Shown here one piece after another: positions 43,101 to 58,100 of a stretch of 64,000 nucleotides of DNA. Position 1 is the stretch's first letter. Each line of letters starts with the position of its first letter. The notes beneath the pieces are model-generated. The model was not told where the DNA came from, did no database searches, and saw nothing but the letters and a program-made list of their open reading frames with translations. The position numbers and the translations under genes were made by a program. This DNA comes from Solen grandis. Taxonomy: Eukaryota > Mollusca > Bivalvia > Adapedonta > Solenidae. The stretch lies in assembly GCA_021229015.1 (NCBI GenBank), contig CM037778.1:17367214-17431213 (forward strand). Direction: 5' to 3'.

Positions 43101-46100
43101 TTTCTTCTATAACTCATTACTGAAGTATTTCCTTTTAGCTTTCATTTTTTCAATAAAGACAATTAATATTAATATGCTGCTATATTCAGAACATTTGGTC
43201 CAAATTTGAAAACTAAAGAATTAGACCCAGACCAAACCCTGATGGCCCATAATTATGTATTTTGAATACATTTTGAAGAAAGACAGTGCTGATTTAGGCC
43301 ATATGCAGAGATACACAAGTTCTTAACCCCCTGGCCACATGTCAGTATCCCACTGTTAGACACATATGGTATTGGAATTTTCTTGTCATGTCCTTGTAGC
43401 TACTAATTATGAATGCTTGTAGATAATTAAGATGTCCTCTCAAGTCAGTAAATGATCCAGATAAGCTACTGTGTGACAGTCTCAGGGGGCTCCAAGTGTC
43501 AATCATGTTTTCCAGATGGAAGAATGTGTTTTTTAACAAGACCAATAGGTATACTATATCATATGTTACTTGAGGCTGTGAATTTTAAAATACTTGGTCC
43601 TGTTTTGAAAAGCTGCATTTTTTCTAAAATCTTATCATCCTAAGGGGTCTGGTCAAAAAGTTTCTGTCCTGTTTGATCTGAAAGGGCTACTGTAGTCCAT
43701 CTGGGATTTTATTAAATTTTTATTTGTTCAGATCCGATCTTTTTTTCTGAAATGTATGCTTTAAATGTTTCTTTATTTGGCAATAAGTCCAGAGGTCAAC
43801 ACTAACAGTGTCCTTGGCTCCTGAGGACACCAAAAATTGGGAAGGGACTCCAGAATAGATATGTTGAGAGTTCCGTTGGGACACTTGCTTTTCCAATTTA
43901 CTAAAAGTAAATTGAACAGCAACATTTGTTGACAACCTATGTAAACATCTTCATAAAACTTTCTTATTAGTAACCCTCTTTGATGAATCATAACTTTTTA
44001 GCTCACCTGAGCACATGTGCTCAGGGTGAGCTATTAGGATCAATGAATGTCCGTCGTCCATCCGTCTGTTGTCCACAATTAGTTGGTTTGCACCCTAGCA
44101 TCTTCATTTTAAGCAATCATCTTCAAACTTTATGACAATATTAAATTTCCATAATTCCCAATTTTATGGATTGGGGAGTTATGCTCCTTTTAATATTAAA
44201 AAAAAGCCAGATTTCACTTTGTTTGCTCTCTAGCATTTTCATTTCTCAAGCAATCATCTTCAAACTTTAGGATAATGTTTATTACCATAGTCTCACAAAC
44301 CAAGTTTGATTATGACTGATATCGGCCCATTAGGTCAGGTGTTATGCCCATTTTGATATTTAAAAAAAAAAGCCAGATTTTACTTTGTTTGCACTCTAGC
44401 ATCTTCATTTCTTAAGCAATCATCTTCAAACTTTATGACAATGTTTATTACCATATTCTCTTGGCCAAGTTCGATTATGACTGATATCGGCCCATTAGGT
44501 CAGGTGTTATGCCCATTTTAATATTAAAAAATGCCAGATTTTCATTTGTTTGCACTCTATCATCATCATTTCTTACTCTGGTATTTTTATAGCCATTTTC
44601 TTTTGACCAAGTTTGATAATGGCCGATATCCATCAATTAGGTCAGGAGTTATGCCCCATTTGATTTAAAAAAAATGCCATATTTCACTTTATTTGTCATA
44701 ATTACTCAGTGAAGTTTGACTTCAAATTTCAATTACAGGCATTGTTTAGTTTGTGGAATTATATATGATTTCATGGATTATGTATTCAGTACAACTATGC
44801 TATAATGTGTTAACTTGTACAGGCAACAAAGGCAGTTTTTCTCAGGTGAGCGTCTTATGGGCAATCTTGGCCCTCTTGTTAACTAAATGTTATATGAATG
44901 AAACCATCATATGTCTGAATGACACAACATTCTCTCCTAATTTTCAGAAGGGACTCCTTAATTTAAAAGCAGGTGTTCCGTTAAAATACCTGGCTAAAAA
45001 GTTAGTGTCAAATGCTGAGGTCAGTGATGAATATTTATAAATTAAATAATCCTGGATCCAGGTATTAAGGTGGGGGTGGGGGCTACACTAAAAAAAAAAG
45101 AGTAAGAGATGAGACTGGGGGTCTGGGAGAACTCTATGCAAAGTATTTTGATTTAAAGGTGTGAAATAGTGCATTTTGGGTTGGTGTCTATATTTATCTA
45201 TGATTGGGGAATTTGGGTTAGGGTCAACTGGTGGTGCCGGGTGCTTTGAATCTGCTAGTAGTGTTGTAAAATTCTGAATGAGATGTGTGTGTGTGTGAAG
45301 CTTATACATGATCAAGTTGGCATTTCCAAGACAGTTATGTGACAGGTTAGAACTGGTTTTATATATCAAAGAAGCAGCAGATTTATATTCAAATTGACTT
45401 ACAAGCTGTCCAGTAGCCTCACTGGGATAACAAGGTAGTCAATGGTTGACATGGTGTTCACAAAAACATGGTTCTGTTTGTGATACTGTTTGTGAGCAGT
45501 TGAACAAGCCATCACTTAGAAATCAACTGCTAAAGGCTGGAAAACTGTCCCTGGTGGCCTATTGGTTAGAACCTCCGTCTCAAGAGCTGGAGGTCTAGGG
45601 TTCAATCCCTGGCAGTGTCATACCAAAGTCGTAAAAATTGGTTCTAGTATAGCTCCCTTGCTTGGTGCTCAGTATATAAAGGTAGTTCCAGGACTGGTTG
45701 GCCCGGTGTCAGGATAATGTTACTGGGTGTGGAATCATGCCACATGTCTTCAACGTGATATTGCAGTGTGGCAGCACTGAAGTAGACATCGTCTCCAAAT
45801 ACTGTCAGTGGGATGTTGAACCCAATAAACAAACACTAAAAACTGAAAAAGTGCATTCCCAGCCAAAACAAAATTAGGTCAGTTGAAAATGAATATAACT
45901 TCCTCAAATTTTATTTTTTCGATCCATGCAGGCCTATGAGCTGTCCACATTGACAGGGACTCAAGTGATGTTACTGGTGGCCAGTGAGACCGGACATGTT
46001 TACACATTCGCCACCCGTAAACTTCAGCCGATGATCACAAGTGAGAGTGGGAAGGCCCTCATACAGACGTGCCTTAACTCCCCAGACCCTCCACCCGTGG

Positions 46101-49100
46101 CCCCCGGGCAGCAGCAGGCAGTGGAACAGCGCATGAACCCCACAGGCTTTGAGGAGACAGAGTTGACATACGCTGTAGATGATGAAAATGGGAAGGTATG
46201 AAAAATATTCGAATGCAATCAATATCTTCTCAATGTCATTGTTTCAATAACTTTAACTTGCCATTTTTGGGGGAGATATAGATTTTATGCTACATGTATA
46301 TCTATATCTGTAATCCTGATGGAATAAGTTATTACCTTGATGGCATATGCAAATTTTTTCCACTCAGCATGGGGAAAATTTATTAAAGCAATTTTCGGTG
46401 CTTCTGTTATAGACTATTTCAACAGAGGATTGGCCTGGTTTAATTCACATGTTTAAATTGACCACTCAGTGACTGAGGAAACATCTGAATTATATGTTTA
46501 TTTCCCATTGAACAGTATGTGGAATTATAATTTATACACCAGCATGTAGAATAGGTGTTCGAGAAGTGCATGTTGATTTACGTAGGTTTACGTCTCATTT
46601 CGGATTGAAATGTCTATTGTGTTATAGAGAGTGATTTTCAGAAAAGGAATATGCTAGATAAAGTAGCTCCATTTACCCCTCCCCTCACCTCAAAAAAAAA
46701 GAAAATAATAAACATTCATTGAACAATCCCCTGGCTAGCTTTCATAAAAAAAATAATAAGAGGAAATCATAGTTAGTATATTAGAAAACACACTCATAAA
46801 TTCTTGTCTGTTTCCTGGTGTAGTTTCAGTTTGACACAGTATTAGGTTGCTCCACTAACATAGCAAAGACAGACACAATTAACACCATTGTTAACCTATG
46901 TTAATATGTTGGAAGTGCTTTTCTTGTTAGTGAATTACTTTGTCCCATTCAAGTGGGTCTGTAACTCTGTCCAAGCAAGACCGTTATCACCTCTAGTGAT
47001 AGCTTTTGTTTATTTTATTTTATACTTTTAGTGGTGATGAAAGATTAATAAGGCTTAAAAGCTTGTTTACTAAAGACTTTTTTTTCTTGGTTGTCTGTAT
47101 ATTATCCAAATTGATTCAATTTTTCATCCACCCATTTCTTACAAATATCTTGGGTTTAATTAGCTGAATATCTGGAACTCTTTTCAAAGCCTTATGAAAT
47201 ATACACTCTCGAAAGTATAAATAGAATTGCCCTGTCTGCTAAGAAACTGTAATGGCAGGAAAACTCATGAGAAAGGAATGCTTCAGCCAACAGCAGCTCA
47301 GAGATAGCTGTATATGTCATCTTCCCTTCCAGAGCTATAGGCCTTACCTGTCAGTCTGAAGACTACCTGGGATAAAAACCTATTTGGTTGAATGATTAGA
47401 TACTGGAAATATCTTTAGACTTTATTCTTCTTTTTTTATAAATTGATTAGAAAATGGCAAGCAAAAACTTTATGAAGTTGTCTGATAAATAATGCATTTG
47501 TACTATTAAGCTGGAAAATGAGTTCATAAAATCAGATTTCTCTAAAAAATTAAATCTGTCGTGGTTTGAGATACATGTATAATGAGAACTTGGAAGGCAG
47601 CGGTGCATCATGAAAAACAGATTTAAATTAAACTGGAAAGAGAGAACAAAACAGATGAGTTCATTAGAGGAAATGCCTCTTACGGTATTAATTACATGCA
47701 TGTACAATCCCATTTCTTATCATTAATGAACATAATGTTTGTACATAGAGTGGGTTTCAAAGGCACTGCAACTGAGATAAGAAGCAAGGAATCTGCCACC
47801 TCTCACACTGCTCAATCTTTATGTGGAATTCTCATACATGGGCGTTGATTTTCTGGGGGAATAAGGAATCCACAGTATTCTCCACTGCAGAGTGGTTATT
47901 GTGCAGCAGCACTGTGTTGACTGGCTGGTGTACTCAGTGGAGGAGGGTGTAGCTGCCTGATCTAAATTTGGCTGGGTGCCCTTACCTGGAACATTTTTGC
48001 CTATGTGTTGCTGGTTTCTATTACTTATCAGCCCATCCAGCTGCGGCAGAGATTTCTCATGAGCTGCCTGGGAGTTGATTGCTTCTCAACTTATGGTATT
48101 TACCATATATACATCAAACAACGTCCTACCATATTGCCTATAATAAAATTAGGATTTGTGTTTATAAATCACAACTGCTCATGTGAAGTTATATGTGGTA
48201 GTGATTTTTTTTTGGAATTAACACTTTTAACTGGTGGTTTCCCATAGCCAAAAAACTGACATTTTTTCCCCAAATAATTAACAATTTTCCCCATGAAATA
48301 GTGTTTTTGTTGATGTTTGTTGTGTGGTTTAATTGTTGAAATAGATTTGATGAAAAGTGGATAATCATTAAGACAAAAAACATCAGGGCTTAATAAAAAA
48401 AATTACCATAGACTTTGATTCTTTAGATACATTAACTTTTTATGCCCCTGTCATTTGAAGAATGGTGATTGGACATTACCAGCTACCTTTGTCCATCTGT
48501 GGCTTTTCATTTCTGAAGGGTTCAACTGATTTAATTCATATTTAGTTTATAAGTATATGATACCAAAATACAGGTTAAAATGGATGTATCATAATTTCAG
48601 TTTTTCATTCCCAATCAATAACTTTTGAGAAACTTGATGGATATCAATAATTCATATTTGGCTTGTAAGTTTGTAATATCAAGAAACAGGCAAATTTTGA
48701 TGGAGTTAAGGTCCTTTCTTGAGATATTTTAATGTCAGATTTCAGTTTCTGCTGAACTTTTAAAGGACTTGATGTTTTTAATTCGATCATATTTGTCTTG
48801 TAATTGTATCCTAATAAAAAACAGAACAAGTTTAATTTAGTTTAAAATTCAATAAGACTTTATAGAGTTGTGGCCCTTTTTTATTTCAATTTAATGTCCA
48901 TCTTTAGTTCCTTTTTGATAAATTTTGATATCAGACTAATAAAACAAAACAGTGGGGGTATCTGTGTCCTATGGACACATTCCTAGGATTGAAATTTTTC
49001 AGTGAAATTTGGTCTTATGAAAATAACTAATGATCTATTTAACTATTTTATACACAAAAGGAATTTAAATGATATTATATTTTCATAATTATGAAAAGGT

Positions 49101-52100
49101 TCATATTTTCATACAAATTTTTTTATAGAAACACCCACACAAAAAAAAGAACACATCACAATATAGAAACACTTTTGACAGGAGGCATCACTCATGATTC
49201 AGCAGTGTGCATTCCATGCTCCGAAGTAAATATCATGTGTAGACATATCAAGTAAATATGTAGCCTGGGAAAGTCTGAAGAAGGTGGATTCCCCCAGTAT
49301 ATATGGCTCTACTGCCTAGTAAGTCCCACCATGGCACATTTTCAGATGGTTTACAGTAGCCGGTTCCAGAGAGCTGTGAAACCTATTTTCTGCCAAATTT
49401 TAAGAGGTAACTGCAGCAAAGCAATTATTTATCCCAGCTAAAGACATGCCATATATATTAGCCTTTGATTGGAAAGGGGAAATTTCCAGTCTTGTATAGG
49501 ACAGTGGTAGGAAGAATAAGTGAAATTTCCATTCAGTAACTGTCAGAAATATATCTCAGTGATATTAATATATAATAAAATGGTAATATATTGATCATTT
49601 TTATGTTATTAAAATGAAGTGGATAAAAAAAAAGAGTAAAGGTAAAAATTATGACAATTTTTATCTTCAACTAATATAATAATTACACATCTTTACCTAC
49701 CTTTCATGAATTTAAACCTGTAATTGTGATAGGTTTCAGTGATATTCCCTCATGAATAACCCAATATGGATTCAATAGTAGTAATTAATGTTAATCGTAG
49801 AAAACTAAAACTTAGGCTAAAATTACACACTTGTAAAGTTGTAAAGATCTTAAGGTCTTAACCCTTTCCCCCATAGAGGAAACCATGAAAAGACCTATGC
49901 GAACAGCATAAAACCAGATCAGCCTGCGAGTAACTCGCAGGCTGATCAGGTTTTATGCTGTTCGCTGCTCCTCAGTAGTCTGGAAATGAGGATTTTATAA
50001 TTAAATTTGGTAAGGTTTAACTGTGGTTTTCTGCAGATCAGGCTTTATGTGATACCTACTGAGTGTGTCAAAATGAGTCTATATGAGGGAAAGGGTTAAA
50101 GTAACTGTTTATGACATTATTTATCACTATTATGGATCCCCTTTCATTACCAAGTTTAATGTTTTATATACAGGGATGTAAAAAAAATCCACATTTGATA
50201 GAAATAAGACCTGGCAGAGGGCATGTTGCTGCTAAGACCAGGGTCTGCTTTTAGACAGGTATAATGCGCTTTATATGTATGGTAGCATCGCAGCATCCTG
50301 TAAGAGGCTATAAACAAACAGCTGCCCTTATCTAGATAAAGGAGCCAGGAGCCAGACTTGGTGGGGGTCTTATAGCATGGGCCAGGCTTGCACATATGGT
50401 ATGTGTTAATCCTTTGTAAAGTGCCAGAATCAGTCTGATCAGGCAGAAAGAAGGAGAGGTACCATAAAGAGGGGAGGGGTCCTTGGGGTGTCTTGAAGTG
50501 TTCAGTTTTTGGGGTACCATAGAGGGGAAATATAGCCAATAGTGTGAGGAATACATTTAGTTAGTAAAAGGTGGTTATGCTGATTCATACATATATCATA
50601 ATCATCATATTCCTTCTTTTATTAAAAAATCCCACAGTTTAGTACATACATGGCAGTAGAAAAATCAATTTATAGAGCTGTTACTTTGAAAATCACACGC
50701 TGGTCACTGCTGATTTCGAGGACCGATCAGAATACTGCATGGTCTTCCAATCTGCACTCGCAACCAAAGTGATACTTTGGTTTGCATCACTAATATTTAG
50801 AGGTTGTTCATATCAAAGAGAAGCAAAAAACATAAAATATGGCTTAATCTGAATATTTAAACTTCATGTTGCCATGATGTCTGATCCTCTGGATTGTGAA
50901 TTACTTAAGAAAGTGCTTATTCTTCAGTCTAAACATGCAATTTGACTCTCACAATTTTATCCTTGGAATTTTCCATGTCTGTTTAACAGGCAAGCTACCA
51001 TATCATAAATCATGTCAGAATTCTAGAATGTTGTCTGTTTGCCAAAGAAATATTTTAATTGTTAATTTGTCTGAGTTATTTCATGGTCTGATACGTCTTT
51101 TAATTTGAAATTATGTCTCATTCAGTTAGACAAACATCATATTTGTTGCAGTATCTCCTTTTTTATTTAATTCTAGTTTCAGGAATTATTTTTTGTACAA
51201 AGGATTTACTTTCCAGCATAAATAGATTTTGTTACAAAATGAGAGTACTGAAAATGATAATTTATGGACATGTTTTTAAAGACAAGTATTTTCGAAACAT
51301 TCTTGAAGATGATGGTGGATTTATAGTTAGGATCAGTTAGGATTGTAATACAAATATAATGAGGAAATAATATTGGAAAAAAATGAGTATGTTGTGAGAG
51401 AGAGAGAGAAAAAAAAAGAAGAGAGAGAGAGAGAAAATAGCACTAGTAGTTTAGAGAAGGATCATGAGAGGTAAGAAGTCCAGAATAGTAAGAGAAAAGA
51501 AAACCACTGTAGATTACTAGCTTAGAGAGAAGAAAGAGAGTGTTAGTCAAGTGGGAGAGAGAGAGAGAGAGAGTTGTGTTTAACATTTTCTGTATTTTCC
51601 AAATGTTTAAGTACATTTTTGGTACCATGATGAACTAAACCACTTAATGTGATGGGCAGGATTGTAAACTAAGTAAAGCTATCTCAGTACATTCATAAAC
51701 TTGTAGTATGAGTCTCAAATGGGATGGAATTATTCAAAAGTTGTGTTCTTTTGTTTCTTATATGTATTTAAATGAAATTTTAAAAAGTCATTGCTTGCAA
51801 TTGTGTTGCTATTGATTTAAATCAGAATTTTGTGCAATAACAATAAACAATAAAATAAGTTGATATTGAAATAGCAATGGTAGTGACATTTAAAACTGAA
51901 ATAAAATCTTTTTCCTAAGTGTACTTTACAGTAATGAAATGAGCAGTGATTCTGTACTTTTGAAACAGCAAATACTAAATATGCGTAGGTTGATTGTCAA
52001 GTTCACTTTCTACCCACATGGTTTAATATTGAGCTCATTCTCACAAAAAATTATTAAGTAGGTCTAGTAATGTCATGAAAACTGTAAATTGGATAAAAAA

Positions 52101-55100
52101 TGACAAGGGATCTGTTTTAACCAGATATTATATCACACAATTGTCTGATAACATTTCTCATAAACAAGCTATCAAGATCCGTGACTGATTGTGAATGAAA
52201 GCTTTATGACTTGGTTTTCCCAGATGCTGTTGTGATACATGTGTATCTGTTGCAAGACACAGTTGAAACTCATTGTTACAATCATGTAGATCTATACCGA
52301 AAAGAATCAGAAATACGGGGTAGCAAAAATGAGATTAAAAGAGGATATTTGTTTGAGTTGTTTTCATGGGCACTGTCAATTTTCCATATCTACTGAAAAC
52401 AAACACATTTTCTGTTTATCTACTGAAAACAAACACATTTTCTTTTTATTTTATGCTAACTGATGATGAAAGAATTATTTTTTGTATTCGATCATGTTTA
52501 CAGACACTGATGAATCCATGTGAATACTTATCATTAAAAAAAACAAAGAAAGGCAACTAGTAAATACTGGGGTGCTACTAAATCATATACATACCCTTTA
52601 AAAGTAAAGGGTAGTTCTGGCAGACCTATATCACTCACACTTTGGGTAAAATGGATTTTTATCTCACTGATAGATTACATTATATCACCTATAAAATAAA
52701 ACCCTCAGGTAACCCCAGTAGAAAGATCCAAGGTTTAACCATGCTTTTGTTAGCAACAAATAACCAGCCCGACATTTTGATTTTTCATTTGTCCTTATAC
52801 AGATCAAATGCTATCTGTTATTTTATGCCATGCAGCTATGTCAACTGTTCAGATATGTGGATTTCCCCTTGGTACTGCAGTTTCCTTCAGCATGATGCCA
52901 TTAACATGCTATAAAGTGAAGATTTTATTTTGAATTAAACCTGTCTAGTAAATAAATTAAACTTTTGATTGCAGCTGATCAGTGTGGATGCCAGTAATGG
53001 AAGCCTTAAGCCTGTGTACTCTCTAAGCAGTACGAACCACACCTCTGTGGACACCTCGGGGATGGTGGCAGCCCAGCAGCAGGCTGTAACTCCCTCCCAC
53101 AACCCCCAGGGGCAGACATATCAAATTGCAACACCAACATCATCAGGTGAGTTGTCTGGGACTACCAGACTTGTTATAAGGCTTATTTCATAAATGGGAA
53201 AAGAGAAAATGTATTACAGGCATCATGCTACATAATATATATATACTTTTAATTTGTTTGATTTGAACATAACCATGGTAAGCCTTTTGACAGAAATAAA
53301 TTGTAATGATGAAAGTTTAAAGAGTAAATCATGTATATTTATAGAGTTGAAGATAATTATAAGGTCTCAAAATGATTTATTTCCTTCTCAAATGCCAGTG
53401 CTTTACACCTGGGAAGGTCCAGAACCAGTCTTGGGGATTGATCTTGCAACCTTTGGATCTGTAGTAAATGAACACTTCCACTGTACTTTGGTGTCCTTAA
53501 AATGATACCACTGACATAATAAAATTCAGTAAGTTTTTCTGTATTGTTCTATACCATTATAATCATACCAGGATTTTGTTCAATATTCAGCTGTATCCAT
53601 GACAACGTTAGTCCAGCAGCCCATGTCAGGGGCAGTGAACAGTTCCCCATCCTCCACGAAGACCAGTAACCAGGGCAGCATATCACTACAGCTGCCTGGT
53701 CTACCACCTGGCATCATTCTACAGCCAGGTATGTGGACTGTCAGAGATGGGCTGTCTGACATGTGATAGTGGTGTGAAACTTATTAGAATGAGTCCTTCA
53801 TAACAAAGTGATGTAGGAACTATATAGGAATCCTGTGCATTGTCCTCTTTTGTTCCATCAGGTTTTTTCGTGTGGTTTTGATTTGCTGTAGTTGATGATG
53901 ATGATGATGGTCATCATCACATCAAAGTTATAAATCGTAGTAAAAAAATTCTCTATTATGAGTGGTAACTTGATGACTTTCTCTTAACAGAGGAAATTTA
54001 ATTGAAAAGTTGTCCCTGTAGGATCTGAATTCACAAGTTTTTATTGATGTAGTTTCAGTATTGTCTCTTAGCTTTTTGATGAGAAACTAGCTTTCTTGTC
54101 AGGCACTTAGTCTCTCTTGAGAAGTCATTGGGTCAGTTGGTTAGTCATTTAAATAGATAAACTCAGGACATTTATATAATTAGGGTCACATGAAAACCAT
54201 GAATTGTGAAAAGGCATTCTTTAAAACTTAGATCATTATTTTGACTGACGTCAACCTTTGTTATGACTGAATCATTATTTCCCCTACTGCTGAATCATAT
54301 GTGGATTGTGTGAGGTCAGCTTCCTGTTCTTGTCTGATCACTCAGTGATAGTGTGTGTTGAGGAGGCACATACTGTTGTTATGATGGGTACAGTAAAATC
54401 ATTTATTTTCGTTGATATCAAATTTCATGGAATCTGTGATTAATTCAATTTTGTTAGTACATGTATTTGTGGAACCATGTTCTAGAAAACATGAGGTATA
54501 TGAAATGATCAGTTTTCGTGGGGATAAATACAATGTATTCGTGGATAAAATCATCCTTAAAATCGACAAAAATTAGTTCCCCCCACAAAAATGATTGATT
54601 CTACAGTACTGGTATAGGAGACATTAAGTCATCATTTTATAAAAAAAATGCTAGTTTACTGCTGCACAACTGACCAAAAAGGCCATTCCATTATTATTAG
54701 GATCATTCCATGGACCCTAAATTTAAAAGCTTTCACCTCATGAATATTCATGTACAAATTTATTACTTGATAAATAATGATTTACCAAACTTTAAATGGT
54801 ATGTGAAACAAGCAATAGGTTTTTTTTGCTGTGCAGACTTTGTAGAATATTGTTTAAACAAGCAGAGGAGACCCTGATCAGACAGCTCCTAAAAGCAGCA
54901 TCATAATGCATCAAAATAAGCTTACCATATTATATATTTTTTTCTGTCCCAATATTTAGAGTGATTTCTGATGCAGCATATTGTCTAGGTTTGGTGCTCC
55001 ATATACATTCTTTTAATGACTCTGTATCATAGGTTGGCATGTTGGCATTACACCTGTTTGTTTACGTCTTATTTTCTTTTCAGGTACCTCCTTCACCATC

Positions 55101-58100
55101 CCTGTTCAGACAAGCAACGGCTCACAGGCATCTTCATCACCCCAGCAACCCACTGTCTACAGAATACCTGCCCCTTCTCAACAGATCATCACCAGTAAGT
55201 GCAAGGTTCTATCACTATGGAAACAGTATTTGACAATTTATTATAAAAGAAATAGTCTAGTCTGTTTGATCATGGGTGCTATATGTAAAAAACATGTATT
55301 TCGTCGCTTTAGGTGATGAAGTAAGAAATATTAAAATAATATCTAGGGAGTTTTGGTTCAGAAATTCAGCACGATGGAAACCCAGTAATGTGTATGTATG
55401 TGTTTGCCGCAGGTTCAGGCATGGTCCAGTCCGATAGTGGACAGAGGTCCAGTATTGCCAACACATCCGCTCAACAGCAGGCCATGAATGTTATCACAGC
55501 AGGTAGGCAGGAGTATTGTGAAACCATCATCATTTAACATTGATTACGAAGCAAGCTCTTTTTAGCTCACCTGAGCACATCTTGCTCAAGGTGAACTATT
55601 AGGATCACCCTGTGTCTGTTGTCGTTTGTCGTCCATTGTCAGCAATTTGCTTTAAACAACTCTCCTCTGAAACCGTTGGACAGAATTTTATTAAACTTGG
55701 AAGGGATGACCCTTGGGTGAACCCTCACAAAAGTTGATAAAATAAACTTGATCCGTGTAGAACTCTGGCTGCCATGGCAACAGAAAGAAAAAAATGAAAA
55801 TTTCAAAATGATTTAGTACAAATGTTCCTTGTGTAACCCTATACTAAGGTGAGCAATTCAGGGCCTCTATGGCCCTCTTGTTTTGCTTACTTCTTGACAG
55901 TCCCTGGGGTGGACCAGTACTTTGTGCCTGAGAAGACCATGAAACTTTTTTGCCTTCAACAGGGTTCAAACGCACCATCTGCTGATTCTCAATCCTTTTC
56001 TCTACTGCGGGACTTTAGAGCTTATATGTTCATTTTTTCCAGCCACCGCAAAGATTATTTTCATGAAATTCAGTATGGATCTCTAGAACATAAAGAATGG
56101 ACAAGTCGTGTACCAAGGAAATGGCTTTTAATATAGAGAAATTTAATTATATGTGATTGACATTAGTGATTTTTAAAAAGTTGCAAATGTGTTGTCTTAC
56201 AAAACGTAACCATGTTCTAAGGTAATGCAGACCAACAATATTAAATTTGAATGAAAATTTGTGAAAATCATACTGCCTGGTTATAACTTTAGATTCCTCG
56301 AAAGAAGAGTAAGTGGGGGGTGGGGGGGATCTGGAATGATAATGAAAACACATGTCATGATTATAATGATTTGGAAAGGCAGTCCATTTGATAATGATAG
56401 CGAAGGCCATGGAAGAGGTTTGCCACCAGAATGGTTTGAACTAAGAGCTTAGAGGACCTCATGCTTATTCTCCAGGTTATAACTTTTTGTCTTGGTTAAC
56501 CCTTTCCCTCATATAGACTCATTTTGACGCACTCAGTGGGTACCACATAAAGCCTGATCTGCAGAAAGCCAAACTCAAACCTTACCAAATTTAATTGTAA
56601 AATCCTCATTACCAGACCACTGAGGAGCAGCGAACAGCATAAAACCTGATCAGCCTGCGAGTTACTCGCAGGCTGATCTGGTTTTATGCTGTTCGCATAG
56701 GTCTTTTCATGGTATCCTCTATGAGGGAAAGGGTTAAGGAAGTTATATTTGAATTTTAAATTTATAGTTTTTAAAGCAAAGGTTAAAGGAGTAGGTTATT
56801 TTTTAAAAAGATTAAAAAAATATAATGTATGTAAAGACTCCCACTAGGTGATTCTATGAATGTTGTTCTGATTCATCCATTGGTTATCATATAACCTTAT
56901 ATGGAAATATGCTTACTGTCTTGTCTTGTGACTGTCATCCAGGTAGTTTATTATTCTGTTCTGTGTTATCATCCAGTTATTACATTAAATTCTAAGTTCT
57001 ACGTTCTTCTAGAAGTCTGTGGTTGAGCGTGGTTGTGAAATATTGGAAGCATCATTATCATGTAGACTCCCTGCAGAAGAACTGAGCAGTAATTATATTA
57101 ACTTATGACATTTTATTGCTCTTTCATCAAATTTAAAGAGAAACTGAATGGTATATGTTGTCTAGGGATGAATTATAGACAGATTTTTATCTTTTTACTG
57201 TTGGTATCAAGACATAAAATAGAGGTGATTATGCTGATGTAAAATTTGCACTTGAGAAAAAGTGATAATATGTGTTCCCATAGCAGCAGTTATTTAGGTT
57301 TAAATTCGTGAAGCAGACAGGTATGTAGGTGTTATGGTTTCCATGTCAACACAAGTCTCTAGGGCTTTGAGAAACAAGAGAATATCACTTTTGTTTGAAT
57401 AGGGACTACTCATCTTTGAAACAAGGAAATGCACAGAATATTGAATTCAGGATTAAGGGTGTTTACAACTGTTTTTTTTTTCGTCTGTAGAAGTTCCTGA
57501 TGTTGATGATGTGTAAAAAATTGTGTGGAATGCAAGAATTAGGAAAGAAATGATAGGTCACCATGCTTGATTTTAGGCTATGTATATCCATGGTAACCAT
57601 TTTAATAGATATCTTGAAAAAGCATCTCTGCAAAAAAGAAATAAAAAAATCTACACATAGAAGACATACTTTCTAACTGGTAATTCATGATAGATCAATT
57701 TATTTGATTAAATGGTTTAAATATCCTCAGGTATTTCACTTTTACAGAAATGAGAAAAACAACAGAATTTTTTGAAAAGAGGGGGAAAAAAATACCTTCA
57801 TTTTTTTACAGAAATTTATTCAATGGATTTTTAATTCTTTAAATGTTGCTTGAATGAAAAAAGAAAGCATAGGTCACCAACTTCATTTAGGATCTAATGA
57901 GTCATTTCTGTGGTAACAGGGACAGGATGTGTTTACTTCTCTAAGAATAAAACAATAACAATCTATTTGCAGTTAATTTCCGTTGTTTGCAAGGTCTGTT
58001 TAAATGATTTGGCCCAATGATAAGTGTTGTAGATACCTTTTATTGGGGCCGCTGACATTTTGACTGCATACACCAAAAAATTGTGAATGCAAGAAATTTG

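Noticed and set aside
45971..46222. Minus-strand ORFs over SRF exon 2
   Set aside because: Shadow of a highly conserved plus-strand exon.
55849..56136. Additional SRF exon at this 95-codon frame
   Set aside because: SRF exon 6 and exon 7 join cleanly in phase without it, and it starts within a repeat.
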